Below, in pieces: positions 39,971 through 51,385 of a DNA stretch of 64,000 bases. How positions within the stretch are numbered: position 1 is the stretch's first letter; each line of letters begins with the position of its first letter. The position numbers were made by a program, and so were the translations under genes. The notes under the pieces are model-generated. The model did not search any database, was not told the origin of the DNA, and was given only the letters and a program-made list of their open reading frames with translations. Origin of the DNA: Chloropicon primus (Eukaryota > Chlorophyta > Chloropicophyceae > Chloropicales > Chloropicaceae); contig CP060771.1 in assembly GCA_023205875.1 (NCBI GenBank), positions 414,130-478,129 of the forward strand. The letters run 5' to 3'.

Positions 39971-40340
39971 GGCTTCCCTTCCTCCCTCTCCCCCCTCCTC
40001 TCCGTCAACCTCCCTCGATAAGGTTCCCCCTCGAGTTATTGATAAAAGTTATCTATATTTATCTTTTGTGGTCCACAAAGGCGGAGAGCGTCGCAGGACG
40101 AGAGAGAGCGAGAGGGAGGGAGGGAGCGCGAGCGGAGGCGGTGGAGAGGGGGAGGGAGAGGGACAGGATTCACACCCGGCCGGCGTAGCGTCACGCTTCA
40201 GGCTTCCCTCCTCATTCATTCAAGGGACAGCGAGGCGAGGCGAGGCATTGAGAGGAAACAGGGAGGAGAGTGAGTGTCCAGAGCAGAAGCCAGTGTCGTT
40301 GCGTTCGTTGTTCGGGAACGGGCCAGGAAGGAGAGAGAGG

Positions 40341-43300
40341 ATGGCTTGGGTCCCAATTTTGCCGCTGGTGGAGAACCACGGCGTGCTCCTGCCTCACAGC
40401 GTGGCCACCGTGAAGATAAGCTTGACCGGGAGCAAGGGAAAGGTCGCAGAGAGTCCTGAGGCGGGAGGAAGGGCGAGGAAGCGGGACAAGGCGTGGGGAA
40501 AGGGGACCAGGGAGAGCGAGCTCGCTGCCGTGTCTCTTTCCCTGGTGGAGATGGTTCTGGAAAGTGTGGGCGACAAAGGAAGCAAGGGTGCCCACCTGAA
40601 GACGCAGGACGAGGCGAGGAGGTGGCTCAGCGAGCGCTACTCGAGCCAGGGCGGCAGCACGTCCACCAAGAAGGCGCCCAAGGGGATGATACTCGTGGCC
40701 ATGACTTTGGTTCGCGACGGGGACAAAGCGGGGGGAGCCACCGTCAAGGCGACGGTGGGCGGCAACCAAGCGTTCGAGTTCTACTCCGTGGGCTGCGTTT
40801 GCCGCGTGGTTCAGGTCAGAGTGGATAGGACGAGGAGGGAGGCGACCCTCATGATCGAGGGGCTGGCTCGGGCGGTGGTCAAGACGATCTCCATCGTGAG
40901 CCAGGCCTTCGCCATGGGGCACTGCTCGTGGCCAGAGGGGGGCCAATCCCAGCAAGGACCCAGCAACGAAGACATCAGAAACCTCGCAGAGGCCTTGCAC
41001 AACGTCCAGAACAGCATCTTGAGCTTCAACGGCATCCCCTTTCAAGGTTTGGGAAAGCTGACGAACAGCCTGTGGCAGATGGGGCAGAAGTCAGAAGCCG
41101 CTGACGTTCCGCACTCGAAGGCCCAGGGCTGGGTGACTCAGGTCAGCGACCTTCTCCTGGCGTCGCCCCTTTTGGACAAGCTCATGTCCAGAACGCAGAG
41201 GTTGGAGGCCCTGCAAGCCACGAATGCTGGTGAGAGGGTGAGGACGTTCGCCGCCATTCTGCAGGCAAAATGCAACGACCACGAAGCCCTCCAGTTGATG
41301 AGGCCCGCGAACAAGAAGGTGGGCGGAAGGAGGGGCCAAGGCAAGGAGCTCGTGCTGAGGAGGGGGCTTGGCTCGAGGGGAAGGGACCATTCCGATGCCG
41401 CCAAGGCTGACCAAGACGAGTGGGACGAGCTGGAAACCAAGCTGGAAACCAACTTGCCAAAAGAAAGCAAAGTGTACCGGGAGGCCATCAGAGAATTCAG
41501 GCGGGTGAAGGACGCCTCTACTTTCAGGAACATGCCACCTCAGCCGGGCGACAACATGATGAGAAAATGGTTGGAGTGCGTTGCGGACATTCCTTGGCAA
41601 GACAGCGAACAATTGGAGAGGCAAAACAACGGCTCGGAGGTGAACAACGTTCCCTCGCACCAGAGAGTCCTCCTCAAGGCGATCTCTGTGATGGACGAGC
41701 GCCACTACGGCCTCAAGGCGGTCAAACGGAGGATCATCCAGTATCTCGCGGTGCAGCAGCTGCTGAAGGAGACGAGGGCACGGGAACAAGAACGAGAACA
41801 AGCTGAGGGCGTGGGGGGGGGGACGAGTCTCAACCCAAAGGTGAAGAATCCTGTGATTCTTTGCTTGGTTGGTCCGCCTGGGGTTGGCAAAACGTCTCTG
41901 GCACGGACGATCGCCGAGTCTCTGGACAAGCCCCTTCAGCGGGTCTCTCTTGGCGGTGTCAGGGACGAGGCAGAGATCAGGGGACACCGGCGCACGTACA
42001 TAGGGGCAATGCCAGGCAGGGTCGTCCAGGCCTTGATTCAGTCCAAGTCCAACAAGCCCGTGCTACTGCTCGACGAGATGGATAAGGCCGGGAATCCGGA
42101 CGGCGGGGTGAGCGTGAGGGGCGATCCCCTCGGTGCTCTGCTGGAGGTTCTGGATCCTGAGCAGAACCACTCCTTTGTGGACCACTACGTCGGCCATGCC
42201 ATCGATTTGAGCGAGGTCTTTTTCATCGCGACAGCAAACTCGCTCGAGACCATGCCCCCCGCCCTGAGAGACAGGCTGGAGATCGTGAGGCTCCAGGCCT
42301 ACTCCTCCTCGGAGAAGGCAGCCATCGGGACAACGCACCTGTGGCCCAAGCAGCTGATGAAGCACGGCCTCAGTGGCGCGTTGGTGGACACCGGCAAAGG
42401 CAAGGACGCGCTGAACGTTACGATTTCCAAGCTCCAGCCGAGCATGGTGGAATACATCGCGGAGAACTACACGAGGGAAGCTGGCGTGAGGCAGCTGGAG
42501 CGTTGCCTGGCCAGCATCTGCAGGCACATCGCCACAAAAGTCGCCCTGGACCTGGAAAAGAGGGCCAAGGCCAAGGACTTTGTGAAAGACCCTCCTTCCT
42601 CCCCCCTTCGGTTCGAGGTGGACGACGAGCTCGTGGAGGTTGTGCTCGGTGCCCCAAAGGTCGGGAACTATCGCGTGCTGTACAAGAACCTGTGCCGGCG
42701 ACTGCAGACACCTGGGGTAGCAGCTGGCTTGGCTTGGACCTCCTCTGGGATGGGAACCGTCCAGCTGGTGGAGTGCTGCTCCATCAAATCCGTGTCTAGC
42801 CTGGCCCTGAAGCAGTCTGGCAACGTCGGCGGGGACCTCACGAATGCTTTGGGCCGCATGACGCTGACCGGGCAGCTGGGTGAGGTCCTTGAGGAGTCGG
42901 CTCAGATTGCCTTGACCTGGGCCCGGTCCATGTGCTCCCAGGCCACCCTTTCGAGCAGAGGACAGAGGGGGGGCCAAGGTCTGAGTGACCACGAGAAGTC
43001 CCTTTGCCTGTACGAGAGCGCGATGCTCTCCGACATCCACGTCCACCTTCCCGCGGGCTCGGTGCCCAAGGACGGCCCGTCCGCAGGCGTCACCATCGCC
43101 GTGGCCCTGACCTCCCTCTTCTTCGGAGCCAAGTGCCGGGCCGACACCGCGATGACGGGCGAGATCTCCCTGCACGGCACGGTCCTCCCCGTTGGTGGCG
43201 TGGCCGAGAAGGTCAGGGCCGCCCAGAAGATCGGCATGTCCAGGGTCGTGGTCCCGGAGTCCAACGAGGAGGAGGCGAGGGAGGCCCTCAAGGATTCCAA

Positions 43301-43445
43301 GCAGCTCAAGGAGGTCGAGGTGATCCCGGTGAAGACGGTGGAGGAGGCGATCGACGCCGCCATCGTGGGGGGGAACCCCTGGCACTCGGCCTCCGTCTGG
43401 GGTCAGGGTCCCGTCCTCTCCCAAGAGGTCGCGGCCAAACTTTGA
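40341..43445 (+). CDS. Peroxisomal Lon protease (LONP2 type)
   Basis: ATP-dependent serine protease of the peroxisomal matrix, 1034 aa. It ends VAAKL, and C-terminal AKL is a PTS1 import signal. The ATG at 40341 gives MAWVPILPLVENHGVLLPHS, matching the LONP2 N-terminus; upstream frame is low-complexity and has no presequence. Parts in order: LON substrate-binding domain (with a divergent low-complexity insert around residues 30-60); coiled-coil linker; AAA+ module with Walker A GPPGVGKTS (about residue 510) and Walker B LLLDEMDK (about 573); then the protease domain with catalytic Ser914 in KDGPSAGV and Lys957 in GGVAEKV. HLPAGSVPKDGPSAG is characteristic of Lon. Single exon. An AATAAA lies about 55 bp after the stop. 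Confidence 0.95.
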   Translation: MAWVPILPLVENHGVLLPHSVATVKISLTGSKGKVAESPEAGGRARKRDKAWGKGTRESELAAVSLSLVEMVLESVGDKGSKGAHLKTQDEARRWLSERYSSQGGSTSTKKAPKGMILVAMTLVRDGDKAGGATVKATVGGNQAFEFYSVGCVCRVVQVRVDRTRREATLMIEGLARAVVKTISIVSQAFAMGHCSWPEGGQSQQGPSNEDIRNLAEALHNVQNSILSFNGIPFQGLGKLTNSLWQMGQKSEAADVPHSKAQGWVTQVSDLLLASPLLDKLMSRTQRLEALQATNAGERVRTFAAILQAKCNDHEALQLMRPANKKVGGRRGQGKELVLRRGLGSRGRDHSDAAKADQDEWDELETKLETNLPKESKVYREAIREFRRVKDASTFRNMPPQPGDNMMRKWLECVADIPWQDSEQLERQNNGSEVNNVPSHQRVLLKAISVMDERHYGLKAVKRRIIQYLAVQQLLKETRAREQEREQAEGVGGGTSLNPKVKNPVILCLVGPPGVGKTSLARTIAESLDKPLQRVSLGGVRDEAEIRGHRRTYIGAMPGRVVQALIQSKSNKPVLLLDEMDKAGNPDGGVSVRGDPLGALLEVLDPEQNHSFVDHYVGHAIDLSEVFFIATANSLETMPPALRDRLEIVRLQAYSSSEKAAIGTTHLWPKQLMKHGLSGALVDTGKGKDALNVTISKLQPSMVEYIAENYTREAGVRQLERCLASICRHIATKVALDLEKRAKAKDFVKDPPSSPLRFEVDDELVEVVLGAPKVGNYRVLYKNLCRRLQTPGVAAGLAWTSSGMGTVQLVECCSIKSVSSLALKQSGNVGGDLTNALGRMTLTGQLGEVLEESAQIALTWARSMCSQATLSSRGQRGGQGLSDHEKSLCLYESAMLSDIHVHLPAGSVPKDGPSAGVTIAVALTSLFFGAKCRADTAMTGEISLHGTVLPVGGVAEKVRAAQKIGMSRVVVPESNEEEAREALKDSKQLKEVEVIPVKTVEEAIDAAIVGGNPWHSASVWGQGPVLSQEVAAKL

Positions 43446-43601
43446 AGCAACCAAAAGAGCGATCGGAAGGAAAGAATCGACCCAGTTTTGGATTCACGGA
43501 ATAAAGAGTTTTATTTTTCTTTTTTTGCTGCACTAAAAGTCGGAACAAAAAGAACGTCCTTCCCACTAAACCTACTAGTGACTCGACCGGCCGGCCCCTC
43601 C

Positions 43602-44207
43602 TCACTCGTCGCACGCGGCAGAGTAAGCGGCGCTGTCCATGAGGGAGTCGAGCTCTCCGGCGTCGGACACCTTGATCTTCATCATCCAGCCGCCCTCGAA
43701 TGGCTCGGTGTTGAGCTTGCTCGGGTCCTCCACGAGGGCCTCGTTGATCTCGACGACCTCCCCGGAGACAGGGGCGTAGACATCACTAGCGGCCTTGACG
43801 GACTCGACGACTCCAAAGGTCTCCGAGGCGTCCAAGGTGGATCCCACCTCAGGGAGCTCCACGAAGACCACGTCACCGAGCTCGCTCTGAGCAAAGTCAG
43901 TAATACCCACGGTCGCAGTCCCCCCGTCCATCTTGACCCACTCGTGAGACTCGGCGTACTTCAAGCCGTCCACGACCGTCGCAAAGTCCCTGCTGGCCGC
44001 GAAAGGGACCTGGACCCTCAGTGGAGCCTGGCTCTTTCCCGCCAAAGTCTTCAAGCTAGTGGCCTCGGAAGCCAGGGACGCGGTGCCGTAGCTGGCGGCC
44101 AGCTTGGAGAGCCCCGTGGTCTGCAACACGGACAAGGCACCCAAGTTCCTCATCACGTTGCAGCCCTGCCTCGCAATGTTCACCGTTGTCGCAATGGAAG
44201 AAGCCAT
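43602..44207 (-). CDS. Glycine cleavage system H protein, mitochondrial
   Basis: Lipoyl-carrying shuttle of the glycine decarboxylase complex, essential for photorespiration in photosynthetic cells. It is 201 aa: about 70 residues of serine/alanine/arginine-rich presequence, then the H domain beginning LKYAESHEWVKMDGG. Lipoylated Lys138 lies in ETFGVVESVKAASD. VYAPVSGEVVEINEALVEDPSKLNTEPFEGGWMMKIK completes the hybrid-barrel fold. The ATG at 44207 follows a GA-rich run on the coding strand, so the leader contains a purine microsatellite. No intron. It converges on Lon with about 156 bp between stops. Confidence 0.97.
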   Translation of the reverse strand: MASSIATTVNIARQGCNVMRNLGALSVLQTTGLSKLAASYGTASLASEATSLKTLAGKSQAPLRVQVPFAASRDFATVVDGLKYAESHEWVKMDGGTATVGITDFAQSELGDVVFVELPEVGSTLDASETFGVVESVKAASDVYAPVSGEVVEINEALVEDPSKLNTEPFEGGWMMKIKVSDAGELDSLMDSAAYSAACDE

Positions 44208-45090
44208 CTCTCTCTCTCTCTCCCTCTCTCTCTCAATGGAATGAAACGGAACAAAAATGGAACGGAAACCAAAAACCTGGGTCCTCTCTTTCTTGGGAAC
44301 GAAAGAACCCAAAGCAAGCAAGCAAGCGAGCGAGGAAGGAAGCAAGGAAAAGAAGAGAGATGAGAGATGAGAGTCAGCAACAGACTGTCAAGTGATCTTC
44401 AAGACCTCGAGACGGATGAAGCACTAATGCGTTGACGTTTTCGCGCGAGAGAGGAGAGGAGGCCAGGGGGCGTAGAACATCAAAGATAACCAAGTGGAGA
44501 GGGTCTCGACTCGAACGGCACACGCTCCCGTCCTCTCCCTTCGTCTCGACGACCCTCGTTATCCTCCAGTCCCCTCCCCCGATTGGCCTCCCTCTTCTCC
44601 GTCTTTTCTTCGCCATCCGGAGTCCAAACAGAGCAACCAAGGTACGGACGGAAAGGTGATGAGATAACGGATGCGATCGAACGTTTCTCTCTCCTCCATT
44701 CTTCCTTGGTGTCCAACTCGTCGTCCACTTTTCTCCTCACCTTCCTCGTCGTGGTCGCCACGAGGTTGCGTTGTCTGCGGAGGACCACACAATTCTCATC
44801 TTCAAATCTTCTGCGAAAGACGTGTAGTGTACGGTACACTGGTATATCGTCTTTTCTTTTTAAACCACGGAAGAGGGAAAAAAGGTGACAGGTGAAAACG
44901 ATCGACGATCGTCGCGGAAGGTGGAGGAGGGGCGACACTTTCAGGGACGAGAAAGAAGGGTTCCAGTGGGAACAGGGGGGACGGTAGGGGGATCAAACGA
45001 AAGAACTTTTCACGCTCTTTCGATCGAGCCCTCGCACGAAGGTTTTCTGTCCGGAGAAGAGGGAAAGGGGGACGACGAAAGGAAAGGGAA

Positions 45091-45125
<35 letters not shown>

Positions 45126-45351
45126 GAGTGACGCGGCATCTCGAGGAAAGAGAGAAAGAACAGAAAGGTCTCGGTCTTCACGTCGTTCGGTTCGTTCGAC
45201 TGGGACCTCTGCCCCTTGACTCGATTCGTTTCGCGCGCCGAGGAACGCCAAGCTCTCTTCGCGGTGTTCTCTTTCAAGCAGCAGAACGAGAACGTGATCA
45301 TTTCATCAGCAGCAGCAGCATCTTCTTGTTTCATCTTGTTCGTGTTTCGTG
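44208..45351. other. Divergent intergenic region, H protein / PDS5
   Basis: About 1.1 kb with no credible gene. It includes a six-unit CACGAC hexamer repeat at 45091-45125 and a short CAG triplet run near 45308. The left edge is a CT run. It should hold both promoters; no core element is recognised. Confidence 0.7.
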
Positions 45352-48300
45352 ATGGCGAAGATGGCGAAGGTGGAGTGTGAGGAGGACGGCATGGAGGTTG
45401 TTCTGGAGTGTGGGTCGAGGGTGAGGCGTTACGCTGCGGACATCCACGCGAAGAGCGACACGAACACGAAAGAAGTCTTGGAACTTTTGTACAAGGCCGA
45501 GCAGGTCCTGAGGAGGACCAAGCAGGGGGACAAGGACATGAAGAGGGCCGTGGCCAACACCTTCTCGAAAGCAATCGTAAGTGAAACACGCGACACGACA
45601 CACACCAACTTCCTCGCCATGGACTGACGCGACGACGTGAAACCTTTGTTGTCCTCTCTCTCTCTCTTTTTTCTCTCTCTTTCTTTTCCTGAACGACAAC
45701 GCCACGCTTACTGGCTCACTCCAACCCCGACCCAGGTCCAGGTGCTGACGAGCGAGGGCAAGCGCAGGTCCCGGGGCGGAGCGGGAGAGAGGTCGGGGGG
45801 GAGGCGAGGCGCGCAGGGGTCGGGCGAGAAAACGCGGCAGCAGGTTGACGGCGAAGTGGACAGGACAACCACTCCGCCCAGCTTGGCCCTGCTGGTGAGC
45901 GCGAGGTGCGCCTGCTGCTTCGTCCTCCTGCTTCGGCTGTTCGCGCCCAACTGCCCGTTCCCGGACAAGGACATGGAGAAGGTCCTCTCGAAAGGACTCT
46001 TCGCCAAGGAGGGGGGGCTGGTGGCCCGACTGTGCAGGAGCCTCCCGGCCGAGGGCGCGGTGGCAGCGAGGGGGAAGACCCCGAGCAAAGAGAGGAGGTT
46101 CCCGGCTGGGAGGCGGGACGACCTCGAGGAGGCTTGGTCCGAGGTGTACGACCGGGGCCTCTTCATCCTCGACACCCTGAGGGAGGTGAAGGCCTTGCTC
46201 CTTTGCTTGGACTTTGCCTCGGACGACTGCCTGTGCTGCGTCCTGGAGTCCCTTTTCGCGTGCATCACGGAGAGGAACGTCAGCGAGATCAAGGGCGTCG
46301 TTTTGGAGATCGCGGGGGAGCTCCTGGAGGAGGGGGGTGCGGACCTCGGGCCAAACCCGTGGGAGACCCTGCTGGTGGAGTGCGTGGGAAGGCACCAGAG
46401 CGGCTTGCCCGAGCTGGAGAGAAGGATCGAGGCGGTCACCGGGGCGGTGGCCAGCTCGGGGGCAGGGGGAATCGGCGGCGACACGCAGAGCGAGGGCACC
46501 GAGGACTCGCGGGCTTTGATGCTGAAGCAAGGGGAGATGGGCTCGAGCAGCGCCACCGTCGTGGCCAGGGAGCTCCTGAGGAGGAACGGCCTGGCTTTGG
46601 GCCCGCACGTCCAAAAGTTCCTGGACAGGCTCATGACCGGCTGCCTGCCCTGCTCGGACTTGAACGACGACTGCAACTACCACGCCCTGATGTACTCGCT
46701 CTACGTGACCTCGCCGAAGATCATGCTCCCGGTGCTCCCCAAGCTTCAGATGGACCTGACGACCACGAGGGACGGCAAGCGCCTGGGGGCGGTCGAGCTG
46801 GTGGGTCACTTTCTGATCTCGGACTTTGGCCCGGATTTTGCCAGGGAGTACAACGGGTCCCTCTTCCAGACGTTTCTGGATCGGTTCCACGACAAGAGCT
46901 CCGCGATTCGATCGAAGGCCACGGCGATCGCAGAGTGCTTCATCGTCAGGCACATGAGAGACGACAACAACCTCCTGGTCATCGAAGGAGACGACGAGGA
47001 GATGGAGGTCGAAGTGGTCGGGGAGTCGGACAAGAGGAGCTCCTCCTGCGTGGTGTCCCTGCTGCACCTGCTCGCCGACAGGATTGTGGACCAGGACGAG
47101 AAGGTGAGGAAGCGCGCCGTGAGAGCGGTGGGCCACATCCTGTCCATCTCCCCTTCGGCGCTCAGCGGCGCACAGTACGAGAATTTTTACGGCAGGCTCA
47201 GGGACACAAAGATCTCGGTGAGGCAGGAGACCTGTGCCCAGCTCGCCAGGATCTTCTGCTGCCACATCCAGCGGGTCCACAACGACGGCGGGTCGTGGAG
47301 GGACGAGGAGCGTGCCCAAATCATCCCAGGGCTCCTCCTCAAGGCCTATAAGGAGGACAAGGCCCTTCGGAGTGCGGTTGCCACGCGGCAGACCGGCCTA
47401 GGGATCCATGAAGCGAGCCACCAGACGGGGCCTGTGCTGGAGGAGGCGCTTTGCACTGGACTGTGGCCGGAAAACCTCGAGGCGGAGGAGGTGCTGAGGC
47501 ACTGGGTCGTCATCGTTTCCACCGAATCGTTTGACGCGATCGAGGGATTGGAGCCACCCAAGCTCTTATCCAAGTGCATTCAGATCAAAATGGCGCTGAG
47601 GAACTCCTTGAAGCAGCTGCTGATGCTGCGCGAGGAAGGCAGGACCATCGCAGAGAGCGGCGTCGATGATGACGAAAGGAAAGCGAGGTGGGCAGCCAAG
47701 TGCAGCATGCAGTGCCAGAAGGTCGCGAAGTTTTGGCTGAACGCTGAAAACCCGGAGAAATCCTCGGCGTCTCTGCAGAGGATCCTGGACCTCAAGGACA
47801 ACAAAGTCATCGACGGCCTTGTTGCGCTGACCGAATGCGAAGACGGCGAGCGGGCCCTCGAGATCAAATCCACTTTGATGCAGGCGATGAGCTACAACAA
47901 GGATCTCCAAGCGGCAGTCTCCCAAGTGTGCAACTACCTGGCATACAGCCCCATCCAGAATGACCATGTGAAGGCCTTGCTGACGATTCTTTTGAGCAAA
48001 GGCACGGAGCCGGGCGGACCTAACTTCATCCTGCACTGCAGGGATTTTGCGGTGAGGCTGGCTGCGGCGGACTCAAAACTGTTCCACCACCCGGGGGCCA
48101 GGAACCTCCTCCTCCAGATGCTCTTGGACGAGAGGGAGAGCGTGTCTCTCCTGGGGCTGGAGCTCCTGGACGCAACCCACAGGATCAGCCATCGGAAAGC
48201 TAGTGGCCGGGATCAGAACTGGCATTTGGGATCGGGATCCAGTGAGGAGGCCGCTTTGATGGGCTTGGTTTCGGATCGCCGGCGGGAGGTATCCACGAAA

Positions 48301-50019
48301 GCCATCGCTCTGGTCGACTCGGTCCTGGATGAGAACAGGGCCCAGGTGCTTCTCAAGGAAGAAGCAAAGAAATCGCTGAGACTTCTTAACGAGAGCAGCG
48401 GCGGGTCCCAAGATCCCAAGGAAACTGCCAGGGCCTTCTGTGTGATTGGGAACATTGCTTCAGTTGCGCCTCACGTTCTCAAGGAGTCCACTTTGGATGT
48501 AGTGACCACGGTGTGCTCGGTGCTGACCAATCCCCTGCCTCCTCCACCACCCGGAACCCCGGTGGCGAGGAAGGAGAGGAGAGGGGGCAGGAGGGGAAGG
48601 GCGAGTCCTCCAAAGGGTGAGAAGGTCGCCGACGAGTGGGCACCTCACGATCTCTTCGTGGCCGCGGTGACTTGCCTTGGCGATGTCTTCTGCCCCAGGA
48701 GCCCTTACTTGGACGTTTCTGATGATGTCAAGAAGGCAGTCCCATCTGCGATGCAGTATGTAGTGAATCAGCTCGAGCTTGAGAACCCCCTGATCGACGA
48801 CAGCGGCCTCGCGTCCGAGCAAAAGGCGCAAGTCAGGCTCGCAGCAGCAAAAGCGATCCTGCAGGTGATCAAAAGGCATGACAACCTCGTGAGCTTCAAA
48901 GTGTACCAGGACGTTTGTCTGGTGATGCAGGACCCCAGCAAGGACGTCAGGAGGGCCTTTGCCGCGGAACTCAATTCTCTGGTCGCAAGCTTCCAGGCTA
49001 CGAGGCCTCCCCAAGTCCCCAAAGCGGCCAAGTACGCTGCCGCGCTTGCCCTTGCCGGCGCGGATCCAAACAAGGAGAACAAGGCTTTGGCCACAAACTA
49101 CCTCATCCGTTACATTGTTCACGCTTGCGAGAACATGAAGAGGGGGGAGGGGAGGGACAAGTCCCAGAGGGATGGAGTGGACCGCAACTACCCCCTGATG
49201 CGCCCTGAGTTTGTCCTGGTGTTTGCGATCCATTTGCTGGCACACCACTCGGACTATCCTACAAAGGACGACCTTGAAGACTACGGCGTGAACGAGCCCT
49301 TCCTTCCCTTCCAGCAAATGCTCTTGTTCTTCTTGGAGATCCTGTCCCACGGCGAGTATTTCCTGGACAGCTCCAAGGGGGGCTTGAGCAAGCGCGGCAA
49401 GGAGAAGGCCAAGCCCATGTTCCAGCTGGACGCCGGGCTGGTGCAAAGCATCTTGAGAACGGTCAAGAATGCAGGGGATGCAATTCCTGCAGCAGCAGAA
49501 AGCTCGATTCACGTCATTGCTGACTTGGCGTGGCTGCTCACGGAGAGGCTCTGCACCACGGACCAAGGGGACCGATTCGCATCCGATGCCCCGGATCACA
49601 GGGTTCCTCTGCCCCGCAGCCTGTACAAGGTGCACCACGGGAGCGAGAGGAGCAAGCACAGGAATTCTCTCGGTTCTTCGCTGCCAGAGGGCCTGGAAAT
49701 CATGCCAATCGAAGAGGCTGCCTCCGGCAAGGGAAGGAAGAGCAAGAGCCCGAAGAGAAGAAGCTCCGGGGATGGGGCGACGACCCCGTCCCCAGGCAGA
49801 AAGAAGAGGAAGACCAAGAGCAGGAGGAAGGGCCAACTTTCGCCACTGTCCTCCTCGGAGTTTAACTCTGGTTCTGGCAAGGGAGGGTTTGAAGCCCAGA
49901 GCCCCAAGAGGTCCCAGCCCAAGAGGTCTGCCAAGGCAAAGGCCAAGAGCCAAATCAAGGAACAGGAAGAGAAGGAGAACCGAAGCAGCTCCAGCTTGTC
50001 TTTGGGAGTCTCCCTGTAA
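45352..50019 (+). CDS. Sister chromatid cohesion factor PDS5 (two exons)
   Basis: HEAT-repeat cohesin regulator that binds the kleisin with WAPL and controls cohesin release and acetylation. Exon 1 is 45352-45576 (75 codons), the intron 159 nt (GTAAGT donor, ACTGAC branch at 45623-45628, over 100 nt without AG, CCCAG acceptor), and exon 2 is 45736-50019; the product is 1502 aa, as large as animal PDS5. Diagnostic parts: LLRRTKQGDKDM at the N-terminus, the helical pair SPKIMLPVLPKLQMDLTTTRDGKRLGAVELVGHFLISDFG, FLDRFHDKSSAIRSKATAIAECF, and DQDEKVRKRAVRAVGHI. The C-terminal ~130 residues are basic and disordered with repeated SPKR motifs (KSPKRRSSG, QSPKRSQPKRS), as in other PDS5 tails. Confidence 0.92.
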
Positions 50020-50120
50020 GACAGGAGTAGTGTACGAAAAGAAGATTTGTATAAATAAGAAGGTGAGGTGCCCTGGCGACCAAGCCGCGCCACCTCGATG
50101 TAGATACCAAACCCACTTTT

Positions 50121-50681
50121 TCACTTGAAGATGGCGGAGACCTTTTCGAAGACCTCGTCTATGGACACGTCCGTCTTGATGTGCTTCACCTTGTCCATGC
50201 CCCTGTAATGCTCGATCACCGGCATGGTCTGGTCCTGGTAGGTCTTGAACCTCTTCTTGATGGTCTCGATGTTGTCGTCCGCCCTTCCCTCGGCTCTGTT
50301 CAGCAGCCTCTTCTCCAGGACGTCCTCGGGGCAGTCGAAGAAAAGAACAAAGGAACAGTCGTGGCCGACGACCTCTAGGAAAGTGTCCCTGTTCTCCAAG
50401 TTTCTCGGGAAACCGTCGATGAGGAACTTGGAAGACCCGCTGTCCTTCATCGCTTGCTTGAGCAAATTCACCGTCACAGAGGAGGGAACAATCTTCCCCT
50501 GCTGCATCATCTCGGCGCACTCATTGCCCTCCTTGGTTCCAGAACGCACGAACTGGCGAAGCAAGTCGCCCGCACTGAAGTGGACGTAGCCGAAGCTATC
50601 GACAATCTTCGCGCACTGCGTCCCCTTGCCGCTTCCCGGCCCTCCCAGCACAAATACAACCGTCGCAGACGCTTCTCCCAT
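50121..50681 (-). CDS. UMP-CMP kinase
   Basis: Nucleoside monophosphate kinase of 186 aa, phosphorylating UMP and CMP (and dCMP) with ATP. P-loop GGPGSGKGTQ is residues 13-22; NMP-binding segment FSAGDLLRQF; QGKIVPSSVTVNLL; LIDGFPRNLENRDTF; LFFDCPEDVLEKRLLNRAEGRADDNIETIKKRF lid. The short lid and FPRN loop fit UMP-CMP kinases rather than long adenylate kinases. The ATG at 50681 is the first ATG of the frame. The open frame upstream (to 51011) lacks an ATG and is low-complexity Thr/Ser, so I treat it as leader. It converges on PDS5 with about 101 bp between stops. Confidence 0.95.
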   Translation of the reverse strand: MGEASATVVFVLGGPGSGKGTQCAKIVDSFGYVHFSAGDLLRQFVRSGTKEGNECAEMMQQGKIVPSSVTVNLLKQAMKDSGSSKFLIDGFPRNLENRDTFLEVVGHDCSFVLFFDCPEDVLEKRLLNRAEGRADDNIETIKKRFKTYQDQTMPVIEHYRGMDKVKHIKTDVSIDEVFEKVSAIFK

Positions 50682-51385
50682 CCTCCTTGTGTGTTGCCCA
50701 CGAAGCTGAAGCGGAACAAGATGTTGTTGGATTCCGAGAGTCCTCGCGCAGTTGTCGACGAAAGAACCCTTTACTGAGTCTTGGAAAGTCGCTCGAAACC
50801 AAGCGACACTTGCTGTCCCGAACCTTTCCTTGAGTCCGTCACCGCAAGAGGAAGAGGAAGAGGAAGAGGAAGATGTTGTTGTTGTTGTTGTTGTTGTTGC
50901 AGGAAGGAAAAGGAAGTCACTCCTCCTGGCGAGTGGCGTGATACTCGTCGCTCGCGTCACCAAACGAGACAAAGTGTGGACCAAAGCCAAGCCGATTATC
51001 TTGACTGTCAATCGTCAACGTGTTCTGCGGAAATGGTATAAGAGCGCGCGCCTCGTCCTCGTCCTCGTCCTCGTCGTCGTCGTCCTCGTCCTGAAAAATG
51101 GCGGCTTTCTGGCGGGAGGCCGTTAGGCAATCAGGAGAAGGTCAGGGTGCAATGCGTTCCCCGGGAGGGGGGAAACTGCAATGCAGGGACCCGATCGATG
51201 GATCGATGGATCGATGCTTCTGTCCTCTCTCTCTCTCTTGTGCGGAGCCTGTCTGGAGCAAGCAAGCTTTGCCTCGAGGAGGAAGACCGCACCAAAGGAA
51301 GCTGAATCATAAAGTTTTGTTCATAAATGAGTATTATATAGTTCACAATAATAGTAATGGACAGGGGACGACCGGACTGCTGGCA
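50682..51385. other. Intergenic region upstream of UMP-CMP kinase
   Basis: About 700 bp with a GTT triplet run at about 50875-50898, GAG-rich triplets just before it, and GTC triplets near 51055-51085. It contains the 3' end of the large TPR/ankyrin gene on the right. No gene is seen. Confidence 0.65.

Noticed and set aside
45637-45735. Signal-peptide-like start of PDS5 exon 2
   Set aside because: The hydrophobic Leu/Ser/Phe stretch is the CT-rich intron read in frame; splicing joins exon 1 to 45736 and restores the family N-terminus.
50682-51011. Presequence on UMP-CMP kinase from the upstream open frame
   Set aside because: The extension has no ATG, is Thr/Ser low-complexity and reads through trinucleotide repeats; the internal ATG gives the normal family length.
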